This document shows positions 40,493-49,848 of a stretch of 64,000 bases of DNA, piece after piece (position 1 is the first letter of the stretch; the number at the start of each line of letters is the position of its first letter). Source of the stretch: Trebonia sp963843745 (lineage in GTDB: Bacteria > Actinomycetota > Actinomycetes > Streptosporangiales > Streptosporangiaceae); NCBI GenBank assembly GCA_963843745.1, contig CAWJLP010000007.1, positions 558,001 to 622,000 of the forward strand, read 5' to 3'. The position numbers were made by a program, and so were the translations under genes. A model generated the notes under the pieces. That model was not told the origin of the DNA and ran no database searches. It was given only the letters and a program-made list of their open reading frames with translations.

Positions 40493-40824
40493 GCATCGCG
40501 GCCGATGCCCACAACAGCCCCTAGCTCCACAGGCCCGTCGTGGCGGTGTGGCCCACCGCGCCAATAGATCCGCACCTGTGGGCCACACCGCCAGCCGCAT
40601 GAGCCGCAGGCCGTGCCGCTGCTCTGAGGCACCTAACCCAGGCGCCACATCCTCAGCGCCTGTAACACCAATCCCGTCACCATAGGTGATGCTTCATCAC
40701 TCTTCGTCTTCGTATCACTTTTGGTCCTTTCCATGCCCGTTTTGTCCAGGTTTCAAGGACGAAAAGTGATACATAGATGGCCTTTGGCCGATTGGCCGGG
40801 GCTCGCGTTACCTGCGGGACGGGC
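40493..40824. other. Gene-free gap with long hairpins
   Basis: No gene is supported. The gap holds a perfect 15-bp inverted repeat (40541-40555 with 40579-40593, TGGCGGTGTGGCCCA), a 6-bp hairpin GTGATG-CTT-CATCAC (40686-40700) and an 18-bp AT-rich inverted repeat. They probably include the terminators of the two convergent units. Confidence 0.75.
40712..40772. repeat. 18-bp AT-rich inverted repeat
   Basis: GTATCACTTTTGGTCCTT (40712-40729) pairs with AAGGACGAAAAGTGATAC (40755-40772), 17 of 18 positions, over a 25-base loop. The right arm carries runs of A, so it can end minus-strand transcription with a T tract from the upstream mca cluster. Confidence 0.75.
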
Positions 40825-41823
40825 TTACTCCGGGTCGGGGAGGCGGTCGAGGGACTGGCGGGCGCGGCGGGCCGCGGACTCGGCGCGGCGGGCGCGCATC
40901 CGCGCGCTGGCCAGGTCTTCGCGCGCCCGGGTCAGCCGCTGTTCGAGGTCGCGGACCTCCGCCTCGAGCTGGTCTTCCGCCGCTCCGGCCTCGGCGGCGG
41001 TTGCCGCGGTCGAAGCGACCATACGTTCGGCATCCTCGAAAGCCTGGCGGCGGAGAGCGGCCCGCTGTGCTGCTTCCTCAGCCAGCCGCTGCTCCTCCGC
41101 CCGGGCGCGCCGTGCCTGCTCCTCCTCCGACACCCGGCCGGGAGCGGCCCGCCGTGACCTGGCGCGGGCCGGCGCGGGCGCCGGGGCGCTGACCTCGGGC
41201 GAGGGAACGGCGTGCAAGTGGCGCCGGGTGGGCGCGCCCTCGTCCGTGGCGCCGAACGGGGTATCGCCGAACGAGGCCAGCCCGAAGCCGGCCCACTGGG
41301 CGGCGCGGGTCAGCGTGCCGGCCGCGAATTCGGCCGCGACCTGCGGGTCGGCGACGGCGGAGGTCAGCGTCTCGGTGACCTCCTCGCGCAGGCCCGAGGG
41401 CGGGTCAGCCACGCCGGCGGCGGCGAGCGCCTGGGCGGTCAGGGAATCGACGAGCGGGCCGCGCGCCGCGGACAGCTCGCGCAGCCGGCGACCGTCCTTG
41501 GCTTGTTCGGCTTCGCGCAGGGCGGCGGCGAGCTGGGCGAGCCGGTCCGGTGCCTCCGGGTCGGCGCGGGCCAGCTGGTTGACCACCCAGGCGGCACGGG
41601 TGGGCTTGCGCAGCGCGGCGATCCGCTTCGCGGCCGCGGTGTCGCCCGCGGCCCGCGCCGCGTCGGCGAGCGCCTTGCGCCGGTCGGTGAACTCGCCGGG
41701 GTCGGCGCCGTACAGCTCGTCCGCGGCGGCGGTTACCCGGTCGTCGCTGGCGTCGCTGACGGCGTCCGGGTCAGCGTCGCGCGGCTCGTCGCCGTCTCGG
41801 CCCGCCGGACCCCTTTTCGCCAC
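40825..41823 (-). CDS. Conserved coiled-coil protein of unknown function
   Basis: The 332-residue protein starts at GTG 41823 (VAKRGPAGRDG). The middle part has a recurrent actinobacterial pattern (ELYGADPGEFTDRRKALADAARAAGD, RIAALRKPTRAAWVVNQLAR, then RLRELSAARGPLVDSLTAQAL). The last 100 residues are a long Arg/Glu/Ala coiled coil (RAEEQRLAEEAAQRAALRRQ and onward). No enzyme motif is seen. It lies 7 bases after the mca-like gene on the same strand, so it belongs to that operon. Confidence 0.75.
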   Translation of the reverse strand: MAKRGPAGRDGDEPRDADPDAVSDASDDRVTAAADELYGADPGEFTDRRKALADAARAAGDTAAAKRIAALRKPTRAAWVVNQLARADPEAPDRLAQLAAALREAEQAKDGRRLRELSAARGPLVDSLTAQALAAAGVADPPSGLREEVTETLTSAVADPQVAAEFAAGTLTRAAQWAGFGLASFGDTPFGATDEGAPTRRHLHAVPSPEVSAPAPAPARARSRRAAPGRVSEEEQARRARAEEQRLAEEAAQRAALRRQAFEDAERMVASTAATAAEAGAAEDQLEAEVRDLEQRLTRAREDLASARMRARRAESAARRARQSLDRLPDPE

Positions 41824-41830
41824 GTACCGG

Positions 41831-42667
41831 TCATGCCCCGGTTCGCAGCCCCGCGAACAGATCGTCTTCCGGCAGCGGCGCGCCCGTGGTGTCGGCCGCC
41901 CGGATGAAGTACTCGTATCCGAAGGCCTCCTCGACGATCTCCGGCGGGATCTTGCCGAACCAGGAGTCGCCGTTGATCTGAGTGCCGTGCGCGAACAGCG
42001 CCTCGCGCTTGCGTTCGAGGACCGGGCGGATGTCGATCGTGGTCGTGATCCGCTCCTCGGACTCGACGGCCCGCCGGGTGCGTTCCTCGTCGTCCTCCCA
42101 GGCCGGCACCTCCGCGCCCGCCGCGCGCAGCGCCTCCCATATCTTTCGCCAGGAGCTGCCGCGCATCGTCGACAGGTAGAGCTTCGCCGGGATGCCGGTT
42201 TCTGCCGCGGCGGCCTGTGCGGCGCGACTGGCGTGCACGTGGTCTGGGTGCTGGTAGGCGCCCTGGTCGTCGTAGGTGACGAGGACCTGCGGACGGTACT
42301 TGGCGATGAGGCCGCCGATCCGGCCCGCCACTTCCTCGAGGGGCACATTCGAGAACGCTTCCGGCCGGTCCTTGTACTCCCAGTCCGGCATGCCCGAGTC
42401 GTGGTACCCGAGCGTTTCCACGTCGCTGACCTTGAGGATCCTGGCCGATTCTTCGAGCTCGGCCAGACGCAGCCGGGCGACTGCCTCCGGGTCGTGGCCG
42501 GGCTGGCCGGGCTTGATCCCGCCTGGGGCGTCCCCGTACTCGCCGTTGGTGCAGGTGACAACCACTGTTCGGATGCCCTGGTCGGCGTAGGTAGCGAGGA
42601 TGCCGCCACCGGACGCCTCGTCGTCGGGGTGTGCGTGTACCACCATCAAGGTGAGAGGCTCTGCCAT
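41831..42667 (-). CDS. mca: Mycothiol S-conjugate amidase-like (LmbE family)
   Basis: The 278-residue zinc hydrolase has the LmbE motifs HAHPDDE (11-17, metal His13 and Asp16) and YQHPDHVHAS (His143), with GGILATYADQG and TCTNGEYGDAP at the active site. Length and motifs fit Mca, which cleaves the amide bond of mycothiol conjugates so that mercapturic acids can be exported; the paralogue MshB, which deacetylates GlcNAc-Ins, is a second possibility. Either implies a mycothiol-making host. The ATG at 42667 is preferred over 42673. The neighbours are the lipid kinase and a coiled-coil protein. Confidence 0.85.
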   Translation of the reverse strand: MAEPLTLMVVHAHPDDEASGGGILATYADQGIRTVVVTCTNGEYGDAPGGIKPGQPGHDPEAVARLRLAELEESARILKVSDVETLGYHDSGMPDWEYKDRPEAFSNVPLEEVAGRIGGLIAKYRPQVLVTYDDQGAYQHPDHVHASRAAQAAAAETGIPAKLYLSTMRGSSWRKIWEALRAAGAEVPAWEDDEERTRRAVESEERITTTIDIRPVLERKREALFAHGTQINGDSWFGKIPPEIVEEAFGYEYFIRAADTTGAPLPEDDLFAGLRTGA

Positions 42668-42712
42668 ACCCACCAGCCTGCCATGCCTCCCTGGGTGCGC
42701 CGTCCGGCCGGC

Positions 42713-43606
42713 TTAGCCGGCCTGAGGTGTCCGGACGACCAGGGCGCCCGGCTGCACCGAGACGGTGAGGGTCCGGTCCGGCGCGACGAGCTCCCCGTCC
42801 ACTTCACGGGGAAGCGCGGAGTGCGCGGTGATCTCCACCGTGCGCGCCTGGAATCGCGTCAGGTGCCGGTCCTGGTGCCGGCTGTGCGTCAGCACGCGGG
42901 TGGCGACCTTCGGCCAGCCGAACGGGCCGTGCGGTGCGAGGATCCCGACGTCGAGCAGGCCGTCGTCGATGCGGGCGTCGGGCAGCAGCGTGAACCCGCC
43001 GGGCAGCAGCCCGGAGTTGCCGACGACCACCGACCGCGCGTCGCGCTCGACCGGTGCCCCGCCGTCCATGCTGATCGTGAACCTGGCCGGCGGCACCGCG
43101 AGGTGGACCGCCCCGGACATCGCGTAGGCGAGCCAGCCGAAGTGGTGCTTGAACCTGGTCGCGGCCACGACCGCCGCGTCGAGGCCCATGCCCGCCATCG
43201 CGGTGAACGGCGCCCCGTCGGCGGTGGCCAGGTCGATCCTGCGGTCCGCGCAGCGAGTGCCGCGGGCACCCAGGACGACGGCGAGCGCGGCCCTGGCGTG
43301 CGCCGGGACGCCCAGCGTGGCGGCGAGCAGGTTGCCGGTGCCGACCGGAACGATCCCGAGCGGAATCCCTGTGTTGGCGAGGCCTTCGGCGCATCCCCGT
43401 ACGGTCCCGTCGCCGCCGACGGCGACGACAAGGTCGGCGCCGCCGGCCGCGGCGTCCCTGGCGGCGGTGACGCCGGCTTCGGCCTTGCCGGTGACGTGGA
43501 ACTCCGGAGTCCACCCGGCGCGCCCGGCCGCCGCATGGCACAACGGCAGGAACCGGCCGCCGGCCTTAGCCAGCGTGCCATTGATCACGAACGCGACGGC
43601 AGCCAT
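42713..43606 (-). CDS. Diacylglycerol kinase-family lipid kinase
   Basis: The 297-residue protein has the DAGK catalytic domain: N-terminal FVINGTLAKAGG, the nucleotide motif VVAVGGDGTVRGCAEGL (GGDGT 64-68), GIVPVGTGNLLA, and the C-terminal two-lobe DGLLDVGILAP with a final REVDGELV. Members phosphorylate diacylglycerol or other lipids, or sphingoid-like alcohols. It is 100 bases downstream of zwf on the same strand. Its N-terminal NPxxG motif is altered (NGTLAKAGG). Confidence 0.85.
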   Translation of the reverse strand: MAAVAFVINGTLAKAGGRFLPLCHAAAGRAGWTPEFHVTGKAEAGVTAARDAAAGGADLVVAVGGDGTVRGCAEGLANTGIPLGIVPVGTGNLLAATLGVPAHARAALAVVLGARGTRCADRRIDLATADGAPFTAMAGMGLDAAVVAATRFKHHFGWLAYAMSGAVHLAVPPARFTISMDGGAPVERDARSVVVGNSGLLPGGFTLLPDARIDDGLLDVGILAPHGPFGWPKVATRVLTHSRHQDRHLTRFQARTVEITAHSALPREVDGELVAPDRTLTVSVQPGALVVRTPQAG

Positions 43607-43706
43607 ACCTTCGTTGAGGCTACCCGCGAACCGGCATCACGCACTCCCACCGAGCCAGCCCGCTGCTTGAACGTGATCATGGTGGCGAGGCTCCCGCCGG
43701 CCGGCG

Positions 43707-45207
43707 TTAGTGCAGGTACCAGCGGTGCGGGGCGATCACCTTGTGCATGCTGTCCGGTCCCCAGGTGCCCTTTTCGTAGGGCTCCACCGGCGGCGGCGAG
43801 GTCAGCAGCGGCTCGGAGATCTCCCAGACGCGCTCGATGCCGTCCGCCCGGGTGAACAGCGACTGGTCGCCGAGCATCGCGAGCAGGATCAGCCGCTCGT
43901 ACCCCTCCAGGGCGTTGGCCTGGGCGAACGAGTCGTCGTACCGGAAGGTCATCGACGTAGCGCCGAGGGACATATCCGGGCCCGGTACCTTGGCCATGAA
44001 CTCCACGGTGATCGAGCCAGGGTCGGCGAAGTCGATGACGATCTCGTTGACCCGCCCCATCGGCGCGTCCTGCTCGGTGCGTGTGGAACATCCGCAGCGG
44101 CGGCTGCGCCAGCCCGAGGGTTACCACCTGCCGCGATGCCGCCATGCACTTGCCGGAACGCAGGTAGAACGGCACATCGTGCCACCGCCAGTTCTCGACC
44201 TCGGCGCGAACCGCGACCAGCGTCTCGGTATCGGAATCCGGGCGCACGCCGTTCGTGGCGAGGTAACCGTTGTACTGCCCGCGCACCACGTGCCGCACGT
44301 CGATGGGCTTCAGCGCGTCGAAGACCTTGCCCTTCTCGTCCCGCAGCGGCTTCGCCGCCAGTGACGTGGGCGGTTCCATCGCGACGAAGCCGAGCACCTG
44401 GAACAGGTGCGTCACCACCATGTCGCGGAAGGCGCCGGTGGCGTCGTAGAACGCCCCCCGGTCGTCGACGGACAGCGTCTCCGGCACGTCGATCTGCACG
44501 TACGAGATGTGCTGCCGGTTCCAGATCGGCTCGAACAGCCCGTTCGCGAACCGGAACGCCAGGATGTTGTCGACCGACTCCTTGCCGAGGAAGTGGTCGA
44601 TTCTGAAGACCCGCGACTCGTCGAAGACGGAGTGCACCACCTCGTTCAGCTTCCGCGCCGATTCCAGGTCCTCGCCGAACGGTTTCTCGATGATCACCTT
44701 CGCGTCGCCCTTGTTCAAGCCGCAAGCGCCGAGCAGTGTGATCACGGAACTGAACGCGGACGGCGGCACCGCCAAGTGGAACAGCCGCCCCACGTGGCCG
44801 CCGATCGCGGACTCGGCCGCCATGACGGCCGATACCAGCGGCGACGTGTCGTCGGGTGACGCGGCGCCGAAGGACAGCCGGGACGCGAACTGATCCCACT
44901 CCGGCCCGGTCGGTTTTGTGTTGCCGAACTGGTCGATGGCCGCCTTCGCGTGCGCGGCGAAGTCGTCGTCGGCCCACTCGAACTGCCGCGGCGAGGTCCC
45001 GATGATGCGGAACTTCTCTGGCAGCAGCCCGGCGACGAACAGGTGATAAAGCCCCGGCAGCAGCTTGCGCTTAGCCAGGTCCCCGGTCGCGCCGAACAGC
45101 ACGTAGACGTATGGCTCCGGCCGCGGATGCGACCGCCTGGACGCTGACGAGGCTGACGAGGCTGACAACGTTGACGACACCGACGACGTTTCCGACGCCG
45201 TGCTCAT
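43707..45207 (-). pseudogene. zwf: Glucose-6-phosphate dehydrogenase, frameshifted
   Basis: It oxidises glucose-6-phosphate to 6-phosphogluconolactone with NADP. The ATG at 45207 overlaps the gnd stop (ATGA). After a Ser-rich tail (1-28) come the NADP motif GATGDLAKRK (39-48), IIEKPFGEDL, and the catalytic RIDHFLGKE. Near 44066-44082, after MFHTHR, the frame breaks; the rest (APMGRVNEIVIDFADPGSITVEF through HRWYLH, stop 43707) continues in a second frame. One base indel restores a normal protein of about 500 residues. All other motifs are intact, so a sequencing error or a very recent mutation is more likely than old decay. Confidence 0.85.
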
Positions 45208-46235
45208 CTCTTCTTCTCCGCGTGCCCGCCGAACTCCGAGCGCATCGCGGAGAGGATCTTCGCGGTGAACTGGCCGTTGTCCCGCGACTCGAATCGCTCG
45301 TACAACGAGGCGGAGATCACCGACGCGGGCACGCCCTCCTCCACCGCCGCCAGCACCGTCCACCGGCCCTCACCGGAGTCGGACACGTGGCCGCTGAAGT
45401 CGTCGAGGTCAGGCGACTTGGCGAGCGCCGCGGCGATCAGGTCGACCAGCCAGGACGAGATCACCGAGCCGCGCCGCCATACCTCGGCCACGTCGGCGAC
45501 GTTGATCTCGTACATGTAGTCCTCGGGATCCCGGAGCGGCGCGGTCTCCGCGTCGATCTCGTCCTGGTGCATCCCCACGTCGGCGTGCTTGATGACCGAC
45601 AGCCCCTCGGCGATCGCGGCCATCATGCCGTACTCGATGCCGTTGTGCACCATCTTGACGAAGTGCCCGGCCCCGGACGGCCCGCAGTGCAGGTAGCCCT
45701 CGGACGCCGGGGAATCAGCGGGCACGCGCCCCGGCGTGGGCTCGACGGTCCCGAGACCGGGGGCGATCGTCTTGAAGACCGGATCGAGGCGCTGCACCGC
45801 GCCGGAATTCCCGCCGATCATCAAGCAGTACCCCCGTTCCAGGCCCCACACGCCGCCGCTGGTCCCCACGTCCAGGAAGTGGATCCCCTTCTCCTTCAGC
45901 GCCGCCGACCGGGCGAGGTCGTCCCGGTAGTACGAGTTGCCGCCGTCGATCACCACGTCGTCGGGGTCGAGCAGCGGCACGAGCGTCGTCAGGGTCTGCG
46001 CCACGACCCCGGCGGGCACCATGATCCAGATGCTCCGCGGCCGCGACAGCTTGCCGACGAACTCTTCGAGCGAATTGGCCCCGTCTGCGCCTTCGCCGGC
46101 CAGGCCCTTGACCACGTCCGGGTTCCTGTCGTACGCCACGCAGTGGTGGCCGTCCCGCATCAGCCGCCTGACCAGGTTCGCGCCCATCCGGCCCAGCCCG
46201 ATCATGCCAAGCTGCATCGGCTTGTCAGTTGCCAT
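45204..46235 (-). CDS. gnd: 6-phosphogluconate dehydrogenase, decarboxylating
   Basis: It converts 6-phosphogluconate to ribulose-5-phosphate and CO2. The 343-residue length marks the short GndA/YqeC type rather than the 470-residue form. Motifs: GLGRMGANLVRRL (13-25), IDGGNSYYRDD near 95, DVGTSGGVWGLERGYCLMIGG near 120, then GHFVKMVHNGIEYGM with the catalytic Lys-x2-His-Asn. Short forms usually prefer NAD, which cannot be told here. It overlaps zwf by 4 bases and lies 6 bases after pgi, in a tight operon. Confidence 0.95.
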   Translation of the reverse strand: MATDKPMQLGMIGLGRMGANLVRRLMRDGHHCVAYDRNPDVVKGLAGEGADGANSLEEFVGKLSRPRSIWIMVPAGVVAQTLTTLVPLLDPDDVVIDGGNSYYRDDLARSAALKEKGIHFLDVGTSGGVWGLERGYCLMIGGNSGAVQRLDPVFKTIAPGLGTVEPTPGRVPADSPASEGYLHCGPSGAGHFVKMVHNGIEYGMMAAIAEGLSVIKHADVGMHQDEIDAETAPLRDPEDYMYEINVADVAEVWRRGSVISSWLVDLIAAALAKSPDLDDFSGHVSDSGEGRWTVLAAVEEGVPASVISASLYERFESRDNGQFTAKILSAMRSEFGGHAEKKR

Positions 46236-46241
46236 GGTGAT

Positions 46242-47876
46242 CTAGCTCCCCGATTTCATTGACCGGTAACGACGGATCAGCGTGTTCGTCGACGAGTCAT
46301 GCGACAGCGCCGGCTCAGCCGACGACTCCAGCTCGGGGATGATCTGCTGGGCGAGGACTTTGCCCAGCTCAACGCCCCATTGGTCGAACGAGTCGATCTC
46401 CCAGATCGTGCCCTGCACGAACACGGAATGCTCGTAAAGCGCGACGAGCGACCCGAGCAGCCGGGGCGTCAGGATGTCGCACAGCAGCGTGTTCGTCGGC
46501 CGGTTGCCTTCCATGACCCGGTGCGGCACGACGCGGTCCGGTGTCCCCTCGGCCCGCACCTCCTCTTCGGTCTTCCCGAAGGCCAGCGCCGACGCCTGCG
46601 CGAACACGTTCGACGACAGCAGGTCGTGCTGGTCGCGGATGGGGTTGAGCCCGCGGGCGAACCCGATCAGGTCCACCGGGATGATCGTGGTCCCCTGGTG
46701 GATGAGCTGGTAGAACGAGTGCTGCCCGTTGGTGCCCGGCTCGCCCCAGTACACGGCCCCGGTGTCGTAGTCGACGCGGCGCCCGGTCAGCGTGACGTGC
46801 TTGCCGTTCGACTCCATGGTGAGCTGCTGCAGGTAGGCGGGGAACCGCTTCAGGTACTGGTCATACGGCATCACACCCACCGTCTGCAGCCCGAAGAAGT
46901 CGCGGTACCACACCGCGAGCACCCCCATCAGCACCGGCAGGCTGGCCTCCAGCGGCGCGGTGCGGAAGTGCACGTCCATGTCGTGGAACCCGGCGAGCAT
47001 CTCGCCGAACCCGTCGGGCCCGAGCGCGATCATCGTGGACAGCCCGATCGCCGAGTCCATCGAGTAGCGGCCGCCGACCCAGTCCCAGAACCCGAACATG
47101 TTCGCCGTGTCGATGCCGAACGCGGCCACCCGCTCGGCGTTCGTGGAGACCGCGACGAAGTGGTTCGCGACCGCGTCCCGCGACCCGAGCGCGTCGACGA
47201 TCCAGTCCCTGGCGGTGGTCGCGTTGGCCAGCGTCTCCAGCGTCCCGAACGTCTTGGAGGAGATGATGAACAGGGTTTCCTCGGGGCTGAGGTCCCGGAC
47301 TGCCTCCGCGAAGTCAGTGGAATCGACGTTCGATACGAAACGGAAGGTCATTTCACGCGTGCAGTAAAACTTGAGCGCCTCATAGGCCATAACGGGACCG
47401 AGGTCTGACCCGCCGATGCCGACATTGATGACGTTCTTTATCGGCCTGCCCGTGTAGCCCTTGAATTCACCCGAGCGCACGCGGGTCGCGAAGTCCCGCA
47501 TCCGGCCCAGCACTTCGTGTACGTCTTTGACAACGTCCTGGCCGTCGACGATAAGGCTTTCCGTGGCCGGCATGCGCAGCGCCACATGCAGCACGGCCCG
47601 GTCTTCTGAGACGTTGATGTGCTCGCCGCGGAACATCGCGTCCCGCCGCTCGGGAACTCCCGATTCCGCGGCCAGTTCAATGAGCAGCCGCATCGTCTCG
47701 TCGGTTACCCGGTTCTTGGAATAGTCGAGGTAAATGCCGGCGGCTTCGGCGGTGAGCCGTTCGCCGCGCCCGGGATCCTCGGCGAACAGGTCGCGCAGGT
47801 GCCGTCCGGAGATCTCCGCGTAATGGCGCTGGAGCGCCTGCCATGCCTTGCGCTCCCGCAGCGCGGTAGGCGGCAT
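46242..47876 (-). CDS. pgi: Glucose-6-phosphate isomerase
   Basis: It interconverts glucose-6-phosphate and fructose-6-phosphate. The 544-residue length is typical. Visible are INVGIGGSDLGPVMAYEAL, FVSNVDSTDF, the sugar-phosphate site FIISSKTFGTLETLANA, GGRYSMDSAIGLS, and the catalytic segment GEPGTNGQHSFYQLIHQGT with Glu and His, then the C-terminal FDQWGVELGK signature Lys. It lies between malQ (42-base gap) and gnd (6-base gap) and likely belongs to their operon. Confidence 0.96.
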   Translation of the reverse strand: MPPTALRERKAWQALQRHYAEISGRHLRDLFAEDPGRGERLTAEAAGIYLDYSKNRVTDETMRLLIELAAESGVPERRDAMFRGEHINVSEDRAVLHVALRMPATESLIVDGQDVVKDVHEVLGRMRDFATRVRSGEFKGYTGRPIKNVINVGIGGSDLGPVMAYEALKFYCTREMTFRFVSNVDSTDFAEAVRDLSPEETLFIISSKTFGTLETLANATTARDWIVDALGSRDAVANHFVAVSTNAERVAAFGIDTANMFGFWDWVGGRYSMDSAIGLSTMIALGPDGFGEMLAGFHDMDVHFRTAPLEASLPVLMGVLAVWYRDFFGLQTVGVMPYDQYLKRFPAYLQQLTMESNGKHVTLTGRRVDYDTGAVYWGEPGTNGQHSFYQLIHQGTTIIPVDLIGFARGLNPIRDQHDLLSSNVFAQASALAFGKTEEEVRAEGTPDRVVPHRVMEGNRPTNTLLCDILTPRLLGSLVALYEHSVFVQGTIWEIDSFDQWGVELGKVLAQQIIPELESSAEPALSHDSSTNTLIRRYRSMKSGS

Positions 47877-47918
47877 GTCGTCTCCCCTCGTCGTGCGTGG
47901 CTGTCATTCCCCGCTCCT

Positions 47919-49811
47919 TCAAGCTGATCCTGCCACGGCACCCGCGACAGCGCGGACGAGGGGTATCGAGGGAAGGTCTTCCAGCAGCACAGGCTCGCCG
48001 TCGGGGCCGCACAGCGGCAGCCGCCAGTTCGGGTACTCGGTGGTGGTGCCCGGCATGTTCTGCGAGCGGCGCTCGCCGACGGCCTCGGCCAGCGAGATAC
48101 CGATCATCAGGGCGGGCGTCTTGGCCAGGTAGCCGTACAGCGCCACGGTGAACGCGTCGGGATCCGGGTCGGGGGAGGGCAGCAGGCCCTCGCCGACGAG
48201 GGCGCGCAGCCAGTCGTCGAGCGCCTTGGCGGCCTCCGCCCGCTCTTCGGCCTCAGGACGGGTCAGCAGCCCGAGCGCCAGCCGCTCGGTGACCTGCTGA
48301 CCGGTCAGGAACGCCGCGGCGGGCGGCATGTCGTGGGTGGACACCGTGGCCAGGCAGTTCCGCCGCCACCATTGCGGCGCCAGCGGTTCTCCGGCCCAGC
48401 CCCGCTCGAACCACAGCACCGAGGTGCCGAGCACGCCGCGCGCCGCCAGCGCGTCGCGCAGCCACGGCTCCACGGTGCCGAGATCCTCGCCGATGGCGAC
48501 CGCCCCGGCCGCGGTGGCGGCAGCCGTCACCGCGCCGATCGCCGCCTCCGCGTCGTACCGCACGTACGCGCCCGCCCCCGGCGGCTGCCCGGCGGGAATC
48601 CACCACAGCCGGGACAGCCCCATGGTGTGGTCGATCCGCAGCCCGCCCGCGCTCGGCGCCCCGCCGAGCGCGGCCCCGCCGGGGGTCAGGCCGAAGGCCG
48701 ACGCCACCAGGTCCGCCAGCGGCCGGTAGGAGAGCGCGGCAAGCCACCTTGGGTGCGACGGCATCAGCGTCCAGTCCTGGCCGCGCGGGTTGAACTCGTC
48801 AGGCGGCGCGCCCACGCTGAATCCGGGCACGTAGACGTGCTGCCCGGCCCACGCGTCGGCGCCGCCTGGGTGCGCGCCGACCGCGAGGTCACCCACGATG
48901 CCGATCGGCATCCCGGCGGCCCGCGCGCTGGCCTGCGCCGCTGCCATCTGCTCCGCGACCAGCCACTGCACCCACACGTGGAAGTCCACCCGCGTCGACA
49001 GGTCGCCGCGCAGCACGTACGTCTCCGCCGACCGGGGATCGCGCAACGCGACCGGCCAGGTCCGGTAGTCCGGCCCGTACACTTCGGCGAACGCGCACCA
49101 GGTCGCCCAGTCGTCCAGCGCTGGCCCGTTCCTGACCCGGAACGCGTCAAGCGACGCCTGGCGTGGCGGCGACAGCGGCACCTTCCGCACGATCTCCAGC
49201 GCCCCGCGCTTCGCCAGCCATACCGCGTCCCTGTCGATCAGCGCGGCCGTCCCGCTCGCGGCGCGCAGCGGGTCGCCGAGGGCAGTCAGCCGCGTACGTT
49301 CGGAAAAACTAAGCTCCGCGAACTCCGGGATGTCCTCGATCCGGAGGTACAGCGGGCTGATCCAGCGGCGGCTCATCGGCAGATAGGGCGACGGGCTCAC
49401 CGGCGGCAGCGGCTCGGCCGCGTGCAGCGGGTTGATCAGCACGAAGCCGGCGCCCAGGTCCCGCGCCGCCCAGGCGGCGAACTCCGCGAGGTCGCGCAGG
49501 TCGCCGTGCCCCCACGAGGCACGGGAGCGAAGCGAGTACAGCTGGACGGTGAACCCCCAGGAACGCTGCCCGGGCACGGGCGCGACCGTCGGCTGGGTCC
49601 CGGCAGCCCGCTTGCCGGGCGGACTGCCGGGCTGGACAGGCCGCGTGGCGGGCGGCCTGTCCGGCGTACCAGGCAGGGCGTCGTCTTCCAGCACCGCGAC
49701 GATCGCTTCCAGCGTCTCGTCCGGCACGGTGGTCTCGCGCCCCTGCCAGTCCCAGAAGATGACCTGCACGCCCAGTGCCTCGGCGCGCTGCCGCAGTTCC
49801 GCGTTGCTCAC
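47919..49811 (-). CDS. malQ: 4-alpha-glucanotransferase (amylomaltase)
   Basis: It transfers alpha-1,4-glucan chains among maltodextrins and releases glucose. The 630-residue protein is a GH77 enzyme: WGFTVQLYSLRSRASWGHGDLRDL, then GFVLINPLHA, PSPYLPMSRRWISPLYLRIEDI, GLRIDHTMGLSRLWWIPAG with the nucleophile Asp, IGEDLGTVEPWLRDAL with the acid Glu, and VSTHDMPPAAAFLTG with the third Asp. It starts with the usual helical extension. GTG 49811 (VSNAELRQRAEALGV) matches the family start better than 49832. It heads the pgi-gnd-zwf cluster, linking glycogen breakdown to the pentose phosphate route. Confidence 0.94.
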   Translation of the reverse strand: MSNAELRQRAEALGVQVIFWDWQGRETTVPDETLEAIVAVLEDDALPGTPDRPPATRPVQPGSPPGKRAAGTQPTVAPVPGQRSWGFTVQLYSLRSRASWGHGDLRDLAEFAAWAARDLGAGFVLINPLHAAEPLPPVSPSPYLPMSRRWISPLYLRIEDIPEFAELSFSERTRLTALGDPLRAASGTAALIDRDAVWLAKRGALEIVRKVPLSPPRQASLDAFRVRNGPALDDWATWCAFAEVYGPDYRTWPVALRDPRSAETYVLRGDLSTRVDFHVWVQWLVAEQMAAAQASARAAGMPIGIVGDLAVGAHPGGADAWAGQHVYVPGFSVGAPPDEFNPRGQDWTLMPSHPRWLAALSYRPLADLVASAFGLTPGGAALGGAPSAGGLRIDHTMGLSRLWWIPAGQPPGAGAYVRYDAEAAIGAVTAAATAAGAVAIGEDLGTVEPWLRDALAARGVLGTSVLWFERGWAGEPLAPQWWRRNCLATVSTHDMPPAAAFLTGQQVTERLALGLLTRPEAEERAEAAKALDDWLRALVGEGLLPSPDPDPDAFTVALYGYLAKTPALMIGISLAEAVGERRSQNMPGTTTEYPNWRLPLCGPDGEPVLLEDLPSIPLVRAVAGAVAGSA

Positions 49812-49848
49812 CCGCACCAGTGTGCCGCACACCCGCCGCGCAGGCGCG

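Noticed and set aside
40721..43855. Open frame of over 1000 codons on the plus strand
   Set aside because: It is antisense to the coiled-coil, mca and lipid kinase genes, is Arg/Ala/Ser-rich and has no start signal; a GC-rich shadow frame.
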